The notes beneath the pieces are model-generated. The model did no database searches. It saw nothing but the letters and a program-made list of their open reading frames with translations, and was not told the origin of the DNA. The position numbers were made by a program, and so were the translations under genes. From the NCBI RefSeq assembly GCF_005862305.2, contig NZ_CP054022.1:1-64000 (forward strand): a DNA stretch of 64,000 bases, given 5' to 3'. The stretch comes from Rhizobium indicum. Lineage in GTDB: Bacteria > Pseudomonadota > Alphaproteobacteria > Rhizobiales > Rhizobiaceae. Of this stretch, positions 53,128 to 63,026 are shown piece by piece (position 1 is the stretch's first letter; the number at the start of each line of letters is the position of its first letter).

Positions 53128-53917
53128 CGGCCGAGTTGGCCGAGATGTCGAACAAGGCGATCGCCAAGCCGACCGATCGGACGCCGATGACCAACGACGG
53201 CGACAGCATCCAACCATCCGCCCCAGCACATGCGGATGCTGCCGTCAGCTTTCAGCCATCCGCTGCACCATTCGAGACTTCGTCCTCCGGCCAGCAAAGC
53301 TCAGGATGGAGGACCAACAGGCATAGCTTGGACGGCCGAACCGATCGATGCACCGCGAACTGACAGACTGCTGGAGTCGCCGCCCTCACCTGCCGCCCTC
53401 TCTCCAGCCTTTGCCTGAGCCGCGCCGCAGGAGCCTCGAAGCACGGAGCCGCACGCTTACCGATCTGGCCGGACCGAAGCATTGCCGTTAGCCAATGCCG
53501 AGCGATAGGCGGTCTCGATTGCCACCTCATCAAGGAGGCGCAAGAGCGGCGAGGATGACCCCGCCGCGGCGTCCCACCGACCTTGCCGCGGATCCCTTTC
53601 GGTGAGCGAAGCCGCAGCGTCGGCAGCCTCGCAGCCTCTTCGAACGGGCGGCGCTCTGCTCCTCTTAGACGGGAGCAGGTTCTCGGCATTGCGAAACTGC
53701 CGGCAGACCCGGCGGAACTCTTGGAGCCGAATACGCCGCGCCTGTTCGGCAAGACGCATGAAAGCGCGACTCTACGATACTAGGCAGAGCCATCGAGGCG
53801 GCCCTAATACCGCAAATCAGTACGGCGATATCAGGGATATTTTCCCGGCGCGAACCCAGTTGCTGCGGAGATCAGTTCATGCGCAAACGACCTGGCGACT
53901 ACCACGTTGATGATCCG

Positions 53918-53933
53918 GTTGTCCGCGGACAAC
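53918..53933. other. parS-like palindrome, copy 2
   Basis: GTTGTCCGCGGACAAC, identical to 52885-52900, 1,033 bp away in the same gene-poor stretch. Confidence 0.6.
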
Positions 53934-55250
53934 GGCATGAGCAGGCAACGTTCGGCCTTGCAGCTAGGGTTTGCGGATTCGTCTGGGAAAGGCCGCAGGG
54001 TCGGTTGCCCATCCGGCATAAAGCCGGCTTCTGTGTAGTAGTCAGCCGACAGTACCGCTGTCTCGCTATCATCCGGTGCTACATAAGACCGAGCGGAGGG
54101 ATCTCGCGGAAGGGGAGGGGACGCCCTTCGATCTTGGAGGATCCGCAGTTCACGGCCGAATTCTTCCGGCGCATCCGCCCGTTGCGAAAGGGCGGTCGCT
54201 GACGTCGATCGGCGGGCCGTCAGCGCACCTGACGCAGCGACGACTACCGCCGATCTGCTTGCAGCAGCGAGCCGCGCATGGGGAACGGCAGCGTCGGGTC
54301 CGCTTTGTCCTGAGATTGCCGGCCGTAGTACCAAGACCGCACCATCATGTCAGACAGGCCGCGCCCGTCATCAATGCACGTTATTTGATGACGTGCAGCC
54401 CTCACTGTCAGCCAGTGTAGAAGACCTGCGTTCATCCCGGCCGATATGTCGGAAGATGTTCCTGCGCCTTGTGAACGGGATGCCGAGCAGCGCTTGCGGT
54501 GGCGGCCGGGGAGGGCGCCTATTGCAAAATAACGCCGGGCTATGAACTGGCCGACGTTCGGAGCGGCGCGCGTCGTATATCCACCTCCTCGCCGCGCGGC
54601 TGGCTACGCGTAGCCACTTGATCGATCGCGGCGCGTTCTGCCGATTGCCGCCCCGCTATCAAGCAACCACCGAGGCCATCGAGATCGCGTCCGTGGGCAG
54701 GGCAGGGGCTCGGTCTCGACGGCGCTTGGCATGAGGCGCGCTGAGCGAAAGCAATCGGATCGCAGGGGCGAAACCCGCTATTTGCCCGTTGATAACGCAA
54801 ACGGCTATTGCAGGCCATTGTCACCGGCGCTATTATTTTGGCGGGCTCGTTGCACAGTGCATAGGCTGGTGCGGGTCGCCGACAGGCGCCGGTGTCGAAT
54901 GGAGGCAGGCGGAATTCAGGTCCAAGTCGCGCTTTCGATATGAGCCGCACACCAATCTACCGCTTCGCGGCTACCAAGCCGCCCCCATCGGTAGACCTGT
55001 CGAAAGACTCCCACCACAGCAGTAACGAAACTAAAGTCTGGATTTGCTTCCGTAGCAGGATGTGACTGCAGCGATATCAACGACTTATGGGCGCAGCGGC
55101 GGAGCGGCTCCATCGTTCTAATCCCTGCTTCCTGGCCCGATTGGGGAAACGGACCATCTCGGTCCTGCATGAAATGTCCGCAGGAAAGCAACGGCTTGCA
55201 TCCTTTAGCGGCACCCTGCGTTATCTCCGCACGAGACCGGAGACCAGCTC

Positions 55251-56330
55251 ATGCCTGATGTGCTTCACCTCAAGAGATTCTCCATTGCGGCGACAATGAT
55301 GGCCGCAGCGATTGGCGCACTTGTGTTGATGCAGGCGACTGAGCGCAGGTCGGTCGCTCGGTCTGGGGATACCGGCCGCGCACCTGCCGATCATGGTCGC
55401 AGCGCCAGCGTGCCCGAGGCTATCCCTTTCAGCGGCCTTCGCGACGTGTTCTGGCGCGTCTTCCACGAGGTCCTCGCCGACCGGGTCACTTTGATTGCCG
55501 CGGGTGTGACGTTTTATCTGCTGCTGGCACTCTTCCCAGCCATGGCGGCTTTGGTGTCACTTTACGGGCTGGTTGCAGATCCGGCCACCATATCCGAACA
55601 TCTTCGCGAATTGGCCGGCCTCATGCCATCAGGAGCGTTCGATCTTCTTGCCAATCAGATCAAGGAGCTCGTCGATCGGCGCGACGCGACGCTCGGCATC
55701 ACCTTCTTCGTCGGCCTCGGCATCGCCCTCTGGAGCACGCATAGCGGCACTCTGGCGATCTTCGACGCGATGAACGTCGCCTATGAGGAGGAAGAGAAGC
55801 GGGGGCTTGTCCGGTTGAACCTGATCGGCCTCTGCTTCACCTTGTGCGCGATGCTTTTGACGGTTGTCATGGTGGCGCTCGTCGGGGTCATGCCGGTTGT
55901 TCTCTCCTATCTCTGGCTCGATCAGTTCAAGGAGCACATGGCCCTTCTCCTGCGATGGCCGCTGCTTCTGCTGGTCGTCGCAGTGGCCGTTACATCGGTC
56001 TACCGCTTCGGCCCCAGCCGCGAGCCTGCCAAGCTCCGGTGGATGACGTGGGGCGCGGTTCTGACCACGATCGCCTGGGCCGCCATGTCCCTCGGCTTTT
56101 CTTTCTATCTGGACCATTTCGCCAACTACAACGCGACATACGGCACGCTCGGCGCGCTGATCGGCTTCCTTATCTGGATCTGGCTTTCCGTCGTCATTCT
56201 CATCGTCGGAGGGGAGCTTAACGCCGAACTGGAGCATCAGACCGCAAAGGACACGACGACGGGAACGCCACTGCCAATGGGGGCGCGCGGCGCCTATGTC
56301 GCGGACACTCTGGGCGAGACCATGAGCTAA
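55251..56330 (+). CDS. YihY/ribonuclease BN-family inner membrane protein
   Basis: Integral membrane protein of 359 residues with about six or seven hydrophobic segments. The YihY hallmarks are present: [33 protein letters not shown] (about 76-108), [29 protein letters not shown] and [37 protein letters not shown]. The family is often called ribonuclease BN by old annotation, but it is a membrane protein of unknown function. An extra N-terminal hydrophobic segment (about 10-27) precedes the usual domain. GGAG lies 8 bases before the ATG. It is monocistronic next to the gene-poor stretch. Confidence 0.88.
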   Translation: MPDVLHLKRFSIAATMMAAAIGALVLMQATERRSVARSGDTGRAPADHGRSASVPEAIPFSGLRDVFWRVFHEVLADRVTLIAAGVTFYLLLALFPAMAALVSLYGLVADPATISEHLRELAGLMPSGAFDLLANQIKELVDRRDATLGITFFVGLGIALWSTHSGTLAIFDAMNVAYEEEEKRGLVRLNLIGLCFTLCAMLLTVVMVALVGVMPVVLSYLWLDQFKEHMALLLRWPLLLLVVAVAVTSVYRFGPSREPAKLRWMTWGAVLTTIAWAAMSLGFSFYLDHFANYNATYGTLGALIGFLIWIWLSVVILIVGGELNAELEHQTAKDTTTGTPLPMGARGAYVADTLGETMS

Positions 56331-56403
56331 CCGCGATGATTGCTCCTCTTATATGGTTTTGATGTATTCTGCCATTTCGCCAGTCCCGAAACAGGAGACG
56401 ATG

Positions 56404-57687
56404 ATGACCGCCCCGCATCCTTCCAAAACCCATATCGGCAATCATGCCCTGCATCCCGAAACACAGATGCTGAACTACGGCTACGATCCGGAGCTCTCGG
56501 AAGGGGCGGTCAAGCCGCCGGTATTCCTCACCTCCACTTTCGTCTTCAACACGGCCGAGGATGGCCGCGATTTCTTCGATTACGTGTCGGGCCGCCGCGA
56601 GCCGCCCGAGGGGAAGGGGGCGGGCCTCGTCTATTCGCGCTTCAACCATCCAAACAGCGAGATCGTCGAGGACAGGCTCGCCGTCTACGAACGGACGGAA
56701 AGCGGCGTGCTGTTTTCATCCGGCATGGCGGCGATCGCCACCACTCTGCTCGCCTTCGTCCGGCCGGGCGATGCGATCCTGCATTCGCAGCCGCTCTACG
56801 GGGGAACGGAAACGTTGCTGGCGAAGACCTTCCTGAACCTCGGCGCCGCCGCCGTCGGCTTTGCCGACGGCGTCAGCGAAGGATCGGTGCAAAAGGCGGC
56901 TGAAGAGGCAATGGCCAAGGGCCGCGTTTCCGTCATCCTGATCGAGACGCCTGCCAATCCGACCAACAGCCTGGTCGATGTCGCGATGATCCGACGCGTG
57001 GCCGACGCGATCGGTGCAAGACAGGGTCATATGCCGATTATCGTCTGCGACAATACCCTGCTCGGACCAGTCTTCCAGCGGCCGATCGAGCACGGCGCCG
57101 ATATCTCGCTCTATTCGCTGACGAAATATGTCGGCGGCCATTCCGACCTGATCGCCGGCGCCGTTCTTGGTCGCAAGGCGGTGATCAAGCAGATCAAGGC
57201 CCTGCGCGGCGCAATCGGCACACAGCTCGATCCACATTCCTGCTGGATGCTCGGCCGCTCGCTGGAAACGCTGCAGCTCCGCATGGAACGGGCAAACAGC
57301 AACGCGCGGGCCGTCGCCGACTTTCTGCGCGATCACCCGAAGGTCGAGAAGGTTCACTACCTGCCCTACCACGATCCGGAATCGCCGGCCGGGCGGACCT
57401 TCATCGCGCAATGCACCGGCGCCGGCTCGACTTTCTCTTTCGACATCCGCGGCGGTCAGCCAGCCTCGTTCAAATTCCTGAACGCGCTGCAGATCTTCAA
57501 GCTTGCGGTCAGCCTGGGGGGCACGGAATCGCTTGCGAGCCATCCGGCCGCCATGACGCATTCCGGCGTGCCCGCCGATGTCCGCCAGCGCATCGGTGTT
57601 CTGGAATCGACGATCCGTCTTTCGATCGGCATCGAGCATCCGGACGATCTGATCGCCGACCTCGAGATAGCGCTGCAGGCTGCGTGA
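56404..57687 (+). CDS. Cystathionine gamma-synthase family PLP enzyme (methionine gamma-lyase-like)
   Basis: Fold type I PLP enzyme of the Cys/Met metabolism family, 427 residues from ATG 56404 (AGGAG six bases upstream; ATG 56401 also possible). Seen are [31 protein letters not shown] (about 107-137), [33 protein letters not shown] and the Schiff-base lysine in [17 protein letters not shown] (about 238). Members make cystathionine or O-acetylhomoserine-derived thiols, or cleave methionine. The [15 protein letters not shown] segment and length fit lyase or sulfhydrylase members; the exact reaction is open. A strong bidirectional terminator follows. Confidence 0.86.
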   Translation: MTAPHPSKTHIGNHALHPETQMLNYGYDPELSEGAVKPPVFLTSTFVFNTAEDGRDFFDYVSGRREPPEGKGAGLVYSRFNHPNSEIVEDRLAVYERTESGVLFSSGMAAIATTLLAFVRPGDAILHSQPLYGGTETLLAKTFLNLGAAAVGFADGVSEGSVQKAAEEAMAKGRVSVILIETPANPTNSLVDVAMIRRVADAIGARQGHMPIIVCDNTLLGPVFQRPIEHGADISLYSLTKYVGGHSDLIAGAVLGRKAVIKQIKALRGAIGTQLDPHSCWMLGRSLETLQLRMERANSNARAVADFLRDHPKVEKVHYLPYHDPESPAGRTFIAQCTGAGSTFSFDIRGGQPASFKFLNALQIFKLAVSLGGTESLASHPAAMTHSGVPADVRQRIGVLESTIRLSIGIEHPDDLIADLEIALQAA

Positions 57688-57698
57688 TTGGGGGAACC

Positions 57699-57721
57699 GA
57701 TGCCCGGCGGCGCCGGGCATC
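57699..57721. terminator. Bidirectional terminator
   Basis: GATGCCCGGC (57699-57708) pairs with GCCGGGCATC (57712-57721) around a 3-base loop, followed by T-rich GTTTACCATTTTATTT. It separates the convergent PLP-enzyme gene and cupin gene. Confidence 0.8.
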
Positions 57722-57731
57722 GTTTACCATT

Positions 57732-58145
57732 TTATTTGTCGTCGATCGTCAGTTCCGTCTCGTCGGTGTCCAGCACGAAGACCGCAAGCAGGCGCGCCGG
57801 CTTGGTATCACTGGCGTTTGCGCTGACGCTGTGGTGATCGCCTGGAAATTCGGCGAAGCTTTCTCCAGCCTTATACGTTTTCACCGGGCCGTCGTTCACC
57901 GCGCTGCGGATCGCCCCTTCGAGAACGGTGGCGTAGATGAAGGCCGAATCCGGATGGGTATGGCCGGGCGACAGGCCGCCGGGCTCATATTCCACCATCA
58001 CAGCCTTCATGCTCTTGCCGGGAACATTGGGAAGCTTCTGGTCGAAAACGACGCTCACCTTCGCTTTCCCACCTCCGGCGTGAGCCTGAGTACCGGCGGC
58101 AAGTACAAGGGCGAACGCCGCTGCCGAGATCATTTTCCTGAGCAT
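57732..58145 (-). CDS. Secreted cupin-domain protein
   Basis: A 137-residue protein starting MLRKMISAAAFALVLAAGTQAHAGG with a signal peptide (cleavage after AHA, about residue 23). The rest is one small cupin barrel: PGGLSPGHTHPDSAFIYATVLEGAI carries the metal histidines GHTHP, and GESFAEFPGDHHSVSAN carries the second motif. Likely a periplasmic metal-binding protein or isomerase. The close co-directional NmrA-like gene upstream (49 bases) may share a transcript. Function unknown. Confidence 0.8.
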   Translation of the reverse strand: MLRKMISAAAFALVLAAGTQAHAGGGKAKVSVVFDQKLPNVPGKSMKAVMVEYEPGGLSPGHTHPDSAFIYATVLEGAIRSAVNDGPVKTYKAGESFAEFPGDHHSVSANASDTKPARLLAVFVLDTDETELTIDDK

Positions 58146-58194
58146 GTCTGGTCTCCTCAATTGATAGAATGGGTCGACAGGCGCAGCCTCGCTG

Positions 58195-58959
58195 TCAGGC
58201 GCTCTTTTTCTGCGGTGGCTGACGGCTGAGCCAATCGTCGAAACGGATCCGGCCGAGCCGAGCCTTGGGGCCGGTCACGAGCGAATTGTCCTCGAGTTCG
58301 ACCCCGAAATAGCGGGCATGCGGATCGGTGACCACCTGGCGCGGATCGCTCGTGGCCTTGAAGAGACGCGTCACGATCTCGGTGAGGCGGACTTTCTCCG
58401 GCCCGCCGATCTCGATCGTGCCATTCACAGGCGTGCCGAGCGCCACCTCGGCCATGACGTCGGCAACGTCGTCCGAGGCGATCGGCTGCACGTAGGCGGG
58501 CGACAGATGCACCGTCTGGCCGACGGTACCCGACTGGGCGATGCCAGCCATGAATTCGTGGAACTGCGTCGAGTGCACGATGGTGTAGGGTATGCCGGAC
58601 GTCTTGATCAGCTCTTCCTGGGCCATCTTGGCGCGCATGTAGCCGCTGCCCTGCAGCCGCTCCATGCCGACGATCGACAGCGCGATATGATGCTTGACGC
58701 CGGCGGCAGCCCCTGCCTTGAGCAGATTGCGGCCCGACGTCTGGAAGAATTCCAGGACGGCCTTGTCCTCGAATGAGGGCGAGTTTGCGAGATCGAGCAC
58801 GACCTGCGCGCCAGCGAGCGCTTCGGCCACGCCCTTGCCGGTGATCGTGTCGACGCCCGAATTCGGCGAAGCCGCCAACACCTCATGCCCCTTGCTGCGC
58901 AATCTTTCCACGGTCTTCGAGCCGATGAGGCCGGTACCGCCGATAACGACGATTTTCAT
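58195..58959 (-). CDS. NmrA-like NAD(P)-binding protein (atypical SDR)
   Basis: A 254-residue atypical SDR of the NmrA/NAD(P)H-binding class, starting MKIVVIGGTGLIGSKTVERLRSKG with the glycine motif GGTGLIG (7-13). Further conserved parts are AAGVKHHIALSIVGMERLQGSGYMRAK (about 88-114) and the region YTIVHSTQFHEFM. Such proteins act as redox sensors or quinone/nucleoside-sugar reductases. It is divergent from the AhpD-like gene at 59344, a pairing that suggests a redox-stress role. Reaction unknown. Confidence 0.84.
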   Translation of the reverse strand: MKIVVIGGTGLIGSKTVERLRSKGHEVLAASPNSGVDTITGKGVAEALAGAQVVLDLANSPSFEDKAVLEFFQTSGRNLLKAGAAAGVKHHIALSIVGMERLQGSGYMRAKMAQEELIKTSGIPYTIVHSTQFHEFMAGIAQSGTVGQTVHLSPAYVQPIASDDVADVMAEVALGTPVNGTIEIGGPEKVRLTEIVTRLFKATSDPRQVVTDPHARYFGVELEDNSLVTGPKARLGRIRFDDWLSRQPPQKKSA

Positions 58960-59343
58960 GGGTAGTCTCCTTGTCCTTTACGAGGAGTTTCCTCTGTTGA
59001 CCTGAAAGCGAGCAGGCAACTGCTCGGCATGCCCCCGCGCCCTCGATGAGCGAAGCGACTTCATCGGGACCGTCGCCGGTGCGGCCGGTTGAAACCGATG
59101 AGCAGGAGAATGCGCCGGATCGCGGTGCCAAACTATTCTCCCTCGGTCGCTGTCACCCTATGCGAACGCAGTAGGAAAGCTGGCTCTGCGGTCGAGGAAT
59201 CCGGCCAAAATGGAGGAACATGACGTCGACAGGCATCGGCCTGATCTACCGTTGGGGCAGATAGTCGACCTGGAAGGCAAGGCGTATTAACTGGCCTGCA
59301 AGCCGAGGCTTGCGTCATCAATCCTCTCACGGTGGAGATAAGA
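58960..59343. other. Intergenic region between divergent NmrA-like and AhpD-like genes
   Basis: 384 bp presumably holding both promoters. A GGAAC at 59216-59220 has no GTT at EcfG spacing. No palindrome or open frame with support was noticed. Confidence 0.4.
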
Positions 59344-59802
59344 ATGATCAAGCGTCTGAACTTCATGGCCCATAAGAACAGCGGCATCGACGGCCTCTTT
59401 TCCGTTGAAGGCTGGATTGCCAAAAGCTTCGATCCGAAGTTGCTCGAACTTGTCAAAGTGCGCGTTTCCCAGATGAACGGATGCGCTCACTGCCTGCACA
59501 TGCACCGCCAGGACGCGCTGAAGCTCGGCGAAACGGATGACCGGCTGCTGCTTCTGAACGCGTGGCGGGAGTCACAGCTCTTCACCACTCGGGAGCGGGC
59601 CGCACTCGCCTGGGCCGAGGCTCTCACTCAGATCGCGAAAAGCCATGCGCCGGATGATGTTTATGAAGAGGCGCACGCCAACTTCTCGGATGACGAGCTC
59701 GTGGCCCTTTCAATCGGTGTTGCGATGATCAACGCCTGGAACAGGCTGGCGATCGGCTTCCGGCTTCAGCATCCGGCCGATCACAAACGCGCCGCCGCCT
59801 GA
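59344..59802 (+). CDS. AhpD-like / carboxymuconolactone decarboxylase family protein
   Basis: A 152-residue peroxidase-like protein from ATG 59344 with GGAG six bases upstream. The redox motif is NGCAHCLHMH (Cys47, Cys50, His54), exactly the CxxC-x3-H of alkylhydroperoxidase AhpD-type proteins. An all-helical fold is evident (ALAWAEALTQIAK, VALSIGVAMINAWNRLAIGFR). It probably reduces peroxides with thiol cofactors. It stands alone, convergent with the thiolase gene 15 bases away, and divergent from the NmrA-like gene. Confidence 0.88.
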   Translation: MIKRLNFMAHKNSGIDGLFSVEGWIAKSFDPKLLELVKVRVSQMNGCAHCLHMHRQDALKLGETDDRLLLLNAWRESQLFTTRERAALAWAEALTQIAKSHAPDDVYEEAHANFSDDELVALSIGVAMINAWNRLAIGFRLQHPADHKRAAA

Positions 59803-59817
59803 CGGGCTGCACCTTGG

Positions 59818-61023
59818 TCAGGAAAGCTTGGCAGCCTCGAACATGGCGCTCAGCCCGATGCCTCCGCCGATGCCGATCATCGCCAAGGCAGTCGCACCCG
59901 GCGCCCAGCCTTCCCCGGTGTCGCGGATCAGTTGGCTGTACAGCCGGGTCACGAGGATTGCGCCGGAGGCTCCGAATGGATGGCCGAGCGCAATGGCTCC
60001 GCCGTCCTTGTTGATCGCGTCGGCAGGGATAGCGAGCTGGTCCAGCGATGCCAGAACCTGGGCCGCGAAAGCCTCGTTGAATTCGATGGCATCGATGCCC
60101 AAGAGCGAAAGCCCGGGCTGACGCTGCAGCAGCTTTCTGGTCGAGGCGACCGGGCCGATGCCGAGCAGGTTGGGATCCACACCGGCAGCGGCGCTGTCGA
60201 TGAAGGCTAGTCCCTTTTCGATGCCCATGCTTCTCGACATTGCGCGACTCATGACCAGCACCAGGCAGGCGCCGTCGTTCAGCGGGCAGGCATTGCCGGC
60301 TGTCACCGAACCATCGGCCAGGAAGACCGGCCGGAGGTTTGCGAGCGCCTCAAGAGATGTGGACGCGCGTGGACATTCGTCCCGTTCGATCTGACCGTAG
60401 CTGGTGGGAATTTCAACGATCTCAGGCCGAAAGATGCCTGCCTCGGCCGCTTGCACGGCGAGCCTATGGCTGCGCAGGGCGAATTCATCCTGTCTCTGGC
60501 GCGATATGCCGAACTGCCGCGCGACGTTTTCGGCGGCAATTCCCATTTCCGGATCGCCGATCGTTTCAGGCGAAAACCGGGCGCGCCCGTAAAATCGCGG
60601 CGGCATCCCATTCGTCTTTGGTCTTTCGACGCGCCATGGCGCGGTGCTGACACTCTCCACGCCGCCGGCCAGAAAGCACGAACCGGCTTTCGCTTGGATC
60701 AGCCGGGCTGCCATGATGATCGCTTCCAGGCCCGAGCCGCATTGCCGATCGATCGCAACACCCGGAACTGACATGGGCAGACCTGCTGTGAGCGCTGCCA
60801 GCCGCGCGATGTTTCCACCGCCACCGGCGGCATTACCCACCAGCACATCATCGATGTTTTCCGGCGCAATTCCCGCTTCGGAAACAATGCGACGGATGAT
60901 CGGCGCAAGCAGATCTTCCGCCGCGACAGTAGCAAGCGATCCGAACGCCCGGCCGATCGGCGACCGGTAGGCGGCAACCACGACCGGCTGCCAATCCTCC
61001 TCAGGCTGATAGGCGTAGGACAA
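59818..61023 (-). CDS. Thiolase-family protein with missing second catalytic cysteine
   Basis: Thiolase fold protein of 401 residues. The nucleophilic cysteine is present in VAIDRQCGSGLEAI (Cys95), and the histidine in GGAIALGHPFGASGAI. The C-terminal motif that normally reads M-C-I-G-G-G is ALAMIGIGGG, so the acid/base cysteine is replaced by glycine. Thiolases cleave 3-oxoacyl-CoA with CoA or condense acyl-CoAs. Loss of this cysteine, if real, would impair standard catalysis and suggests an altered reaction. Overlaps the upstream acyl-CoA ligase gene by 23 bases and forms an operon with it and the thioesterase gene. Confidence 0.85.
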   Translation of the reverse strand: MSYAYQPEEDWQPVVVAAYRSPIGRAFGSLATVAAEDLLAPIIRRIVSEAGIAPENIDDVLVGNAAGGGGNIARLAALTAGLPMSVPGVAIDRQCGSGLEAIIMAARLIQAKAGSCFLAGGVESVSTAPWRVERPKTNGMPPRFYGRARFSPETIGDPEMGIAAENVARQFGISRQRQDEFALRSHRLAVQAAEAGIFRPEIVEIPTSYGQIERDECPRASTSLEALANLRPVFLADGSVTAGNACPLNDGACLVLVMSRAMSRSMGIEKGLAFIDSAAAGVDPNLLGIGPVASTRKLLQRQPGLSLLGIDAIEFNEAFAAQVLASLDQLAIPADAINKDGGAIALGHPFGASGAILVTRLYSQLIRDTGEGWAPGATALAMIGIGGGIGLSAMFEAAKLS

Positions 61024-62530
61024 GATCGTCTCCTGAGATCACCGATGTCTCCACTTGCCCCCTCGAGATCTTGCCGCTGCTCGTCATCGGCCAGAACTCG
61101 ATATGGTAGAATTGCTTAGGGATCTTGTACCTAGAGAGCATCCGCGCGCAATGATCGGCCAGGATTTTCGGGTCTCTCGTCTCTCCCGAGACGACGGCAA
61201 CGATCCGTTGGCCCAAATAGGCGTCCGGCAGCCCGAAGACAACGGCATCTTCTACCCCGGGGCAGACTTTGAGCGCGCTCTCGACTTCTGCGGGATAAAC
61301 GTTGTTGCCGCCTGATATCATCATGCCGCCGGCCCTGCCGATCACCCGCAGCATGCCATCGGCATCGAGTTCACCGAGATCTCCGACCGTCGCCCCGGCT
61401 TTTGTGACCCGGAAGGCCTGACCATCGTCGCCCCAAAGATATCCATCAGCGATCAGGTCGCTGTCGACGAATATAGTTCCCGCCACATCGGTCCCGACGT
61501 CGTTTTCATCGGGATCGCGAATGGAAATTCCCACGCCGGGATAGGCTTGTCCTACCCGGTCGATCGGAAAATCGATCTCGCTCCCGACAAGGGTCGAGAC
61601 GGTCATGAATCCAATCTCGGATGCGCCGTAATATTCCCGGATGCGCGCCTTCGGAAAAAGGCGACGCATGGACTCGACCCCGTTCCTGTCAAGCTTTGCG
61701 CCGGCGCTGAGGACGTCGCGCAGGGAGGTCAGAGCGGGTTCACCCGCCCACGCTCTTGCAATGCCGGCTATATGCGTGGGTACGGCAACCAGCCGTTCGA
61801 CTTGCCGGGAGGAGAGCGTGCGTGCCACCACGCCAGGATCCCATTTCCTGATCGAATGAAAGGTTGCCCCGGCATCGAAAGCTTCGACCAATGCATAAAG
61901 CGCCAGGCCATGCGCGAGCGCTCCCGGGCACATTGTCGACGGCGCGTCTTCGAGTTCGAAAACAACGCGTCCGCGATCGAGGCTCCGGCGCCATTGTTCG
62001 CGCGAGCGATAATAGGCTTTCGGTTCGGCGGTGGTCCCCGAGGTGAAACCGATCAGAAAGATCTTGTCGGTATCGGCCGGCAGCTCGGCTTCACCTTCCG
62101 CCGCGGCAAGGTCGAAAGCCTCGGCTCCGGCAGCGACAACGGGAATGCCGAGTCTTCGGGCAATTTCAGCACTCGGCCCGGCATCGTCGTCGACAATCAG
62201 AACGTCAGGCGCCAGGCGCTCGATTATGCGTTCGATCCTTTCCGCCGGCATCATCGGGTCGATGACCGCGCAGGCATTCGGGAAAGCGGTGGCCGCCGCA
62301 AAATACTCGGCAAAGCCGATATGGTTGCCAAGGCTGAGAGCGGCAAGCTTCTCCACACCGGGCAGATCGAGCGAGCGGCGATTCGAGCGAGGGAGATCTT
62401 GGAGAAACCGATAAATTGCCTTGGCGCGCACATAGAGCTCGCCATAGCTGAGCGAGTGCCCGTCGATCACCAGCGCCGGCTTGTCCGGTGTTTCCGTTGC
62501 ATGTCGAAGAAGCTGCGCATGGATCGGCAT
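61001..62530 (-). CDS. AMP-dependent acyl-CoA synthetase/ligase
   Basis: ANL-superfamily ligase of 509 residues starting MPIHAQLLRHATETPDKPALV. The adenylation motif is IGFTSGTTAEPKAYY (about 172), the A5-type motif YYGASEIGFMTVS, and the catalytic lysine at the C-terminus is in WPMTSSGKISRGQ. It activates a carboxylic acid (aromatic or aliphatic) as acyl-CoA via acyl-AMP. The frame continues upstream to 62659 but overlaps the thioesterase gene and is not used. Lies between the thioesterase gene and the thiolase-like gene. Substrate unknown. Confidence 0.87.
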   Translation of the reverse strand: MPIHAQLLRHATETPDKPALVIDGHSLSYGELYVRAKAIYRFLQDLPRSNRRSLDLPGVEKLAALSLGNHIGFAEYFAAATAFPNACAVIDPMMPAERIERIIERLAPDVLIVDDDAGPSAEIARRLGIPVVAAGAEAFDLAAAEGEAELPADTDKIFLIGFTSGTTAEPKAYYRSREQWRRSLDRGRVVFELEDAPSTMCPGALAHGLALYALVEAFDAGATFHSIRKWDPGVVARTLSSRQVERLVAVPTHIAGIARAWAGEPALTSLRDVLSAGAKLDRNGVESMRRLFPKARIREYYGASEIGFMTVSTLVGSEIDFPIDRVGQAYPGVGISIRDPDENDVGTDVAGTIFVDSDLIADGYLWGDDGQAFRVTKAGATVGDLGELDADGMLRVIGRAGGMMISGGNNVYPAEVESALKVCPGVEDAVVFGLPDAYLGQRIVAVVSGETRDPKILADHCARMLSRYKIPKQFYHIEFWPMTSSGKISRGQVETSVISGDDLVLRLSA

Positions 62531-62559
62531 GGACACCCGCTGGTTTGAACGATCGGCAA

Positions 62560-62976
62560 TCAGCCTGGAGACAGAGCGGCTCTGGTCGCTTCGGGAATCG
62601 GCGTCGGGCGGCTGTCGGAGAGGCCGACGCAGACCCAGACGAAATGCGCCGATGCGCAATGGGCGCCATCGCGCTGGCGAAAGAGTTCTATGGCAAAGGA
62701 CAGACTCGTGCGCCCGATTTTCTCTATGTTCACCTTCACTTCCACGACATCGTCAAGGTCGATTGGGCTGTGAAAGGTGATCTCCGCCTTCTTCACGTGA
62801 TAGGCAACGCCGGAGGAAGTGTGACGGAAATGGCTGAGAATTTGCCGTTGCCGCAGGAACTCGATGACCGCATCCTCGCAATAATCGAGATAACGGGAAT
62901 TGTGGACATGACCATAGATGTCGATGTCTCGCATCGAGACCCGGAACGATGCTAAAGGCCTGTCGTCAACGCTCAT
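62560..62976 (-). CDS. Acyl-CoA thioesterase (4HBT hot-dog fold)
   Basis: A 138-residue hot-dog thioesterase starting MSVDDRPLASFRVSMRDIDIYGHVHNSRYLDYCEDAVIEF. The DIDIYGHVHN stretch is the catalytic aspartate motif of 4-hydroxybenzoyl-CoA thioesterase/YbgC proteins. It releases CoA from acyl-CoA. First gene of the leftward thioesterase-ligase-thiolase operon, 29 bases before the ligase, and divergent from the quinone-oxidoreductase gene. Having a thioesterase and a ligase together suggests control of the CoA pool during catabolism of a particular acid. Confidence 0.87.
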   Translation of the reverse strand: MSVDDRPLASFRVSMRDIDIYGHVHNSRYLDYCEDAVIEFLRQRQILSHFRHTSSGVAYHVKKAEITFHSPIDLDDVVEVKVNIEKIGRTSLSFAIELFRQRDGAHCASAHFVWVCVGLSDSRPTPIPEATRAALSPG

Positions 62977-63026
62977 TCGATCACCAATTCGACGGGGTGA
63001 TCTAACCGCAGTGTGTGGGGGATGCA

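Larger units (their letters stand above)
52007..55250. other. Gene-poor, apparently decayed stretch
   Basis: More than 3 kb without a convincing protein gene. Open frames occur on both strands but none has a good ribosome site with sustained codon bias, and none resembles a family I know. Short patches of coding-like sequence (for example 52969-53127 and about 54105-54202, reading ISRKGRGRPSILEDPQF) suggest remnants. It holds a candidate sRNA gene (52657-52770) and two parS-like palindromes (52885, 53918). It may be a recombination scar or a replicon-maintenance neighbourhood. Confidence 0.6.

Noticed and set aside
53457..53759. Minus-strand 100-codon frame as a plasmid-maintenance gene
   Set aside because: Resembles no RepA, RepB, RepC or toxin-antitoxin protein and has no ribosome site.
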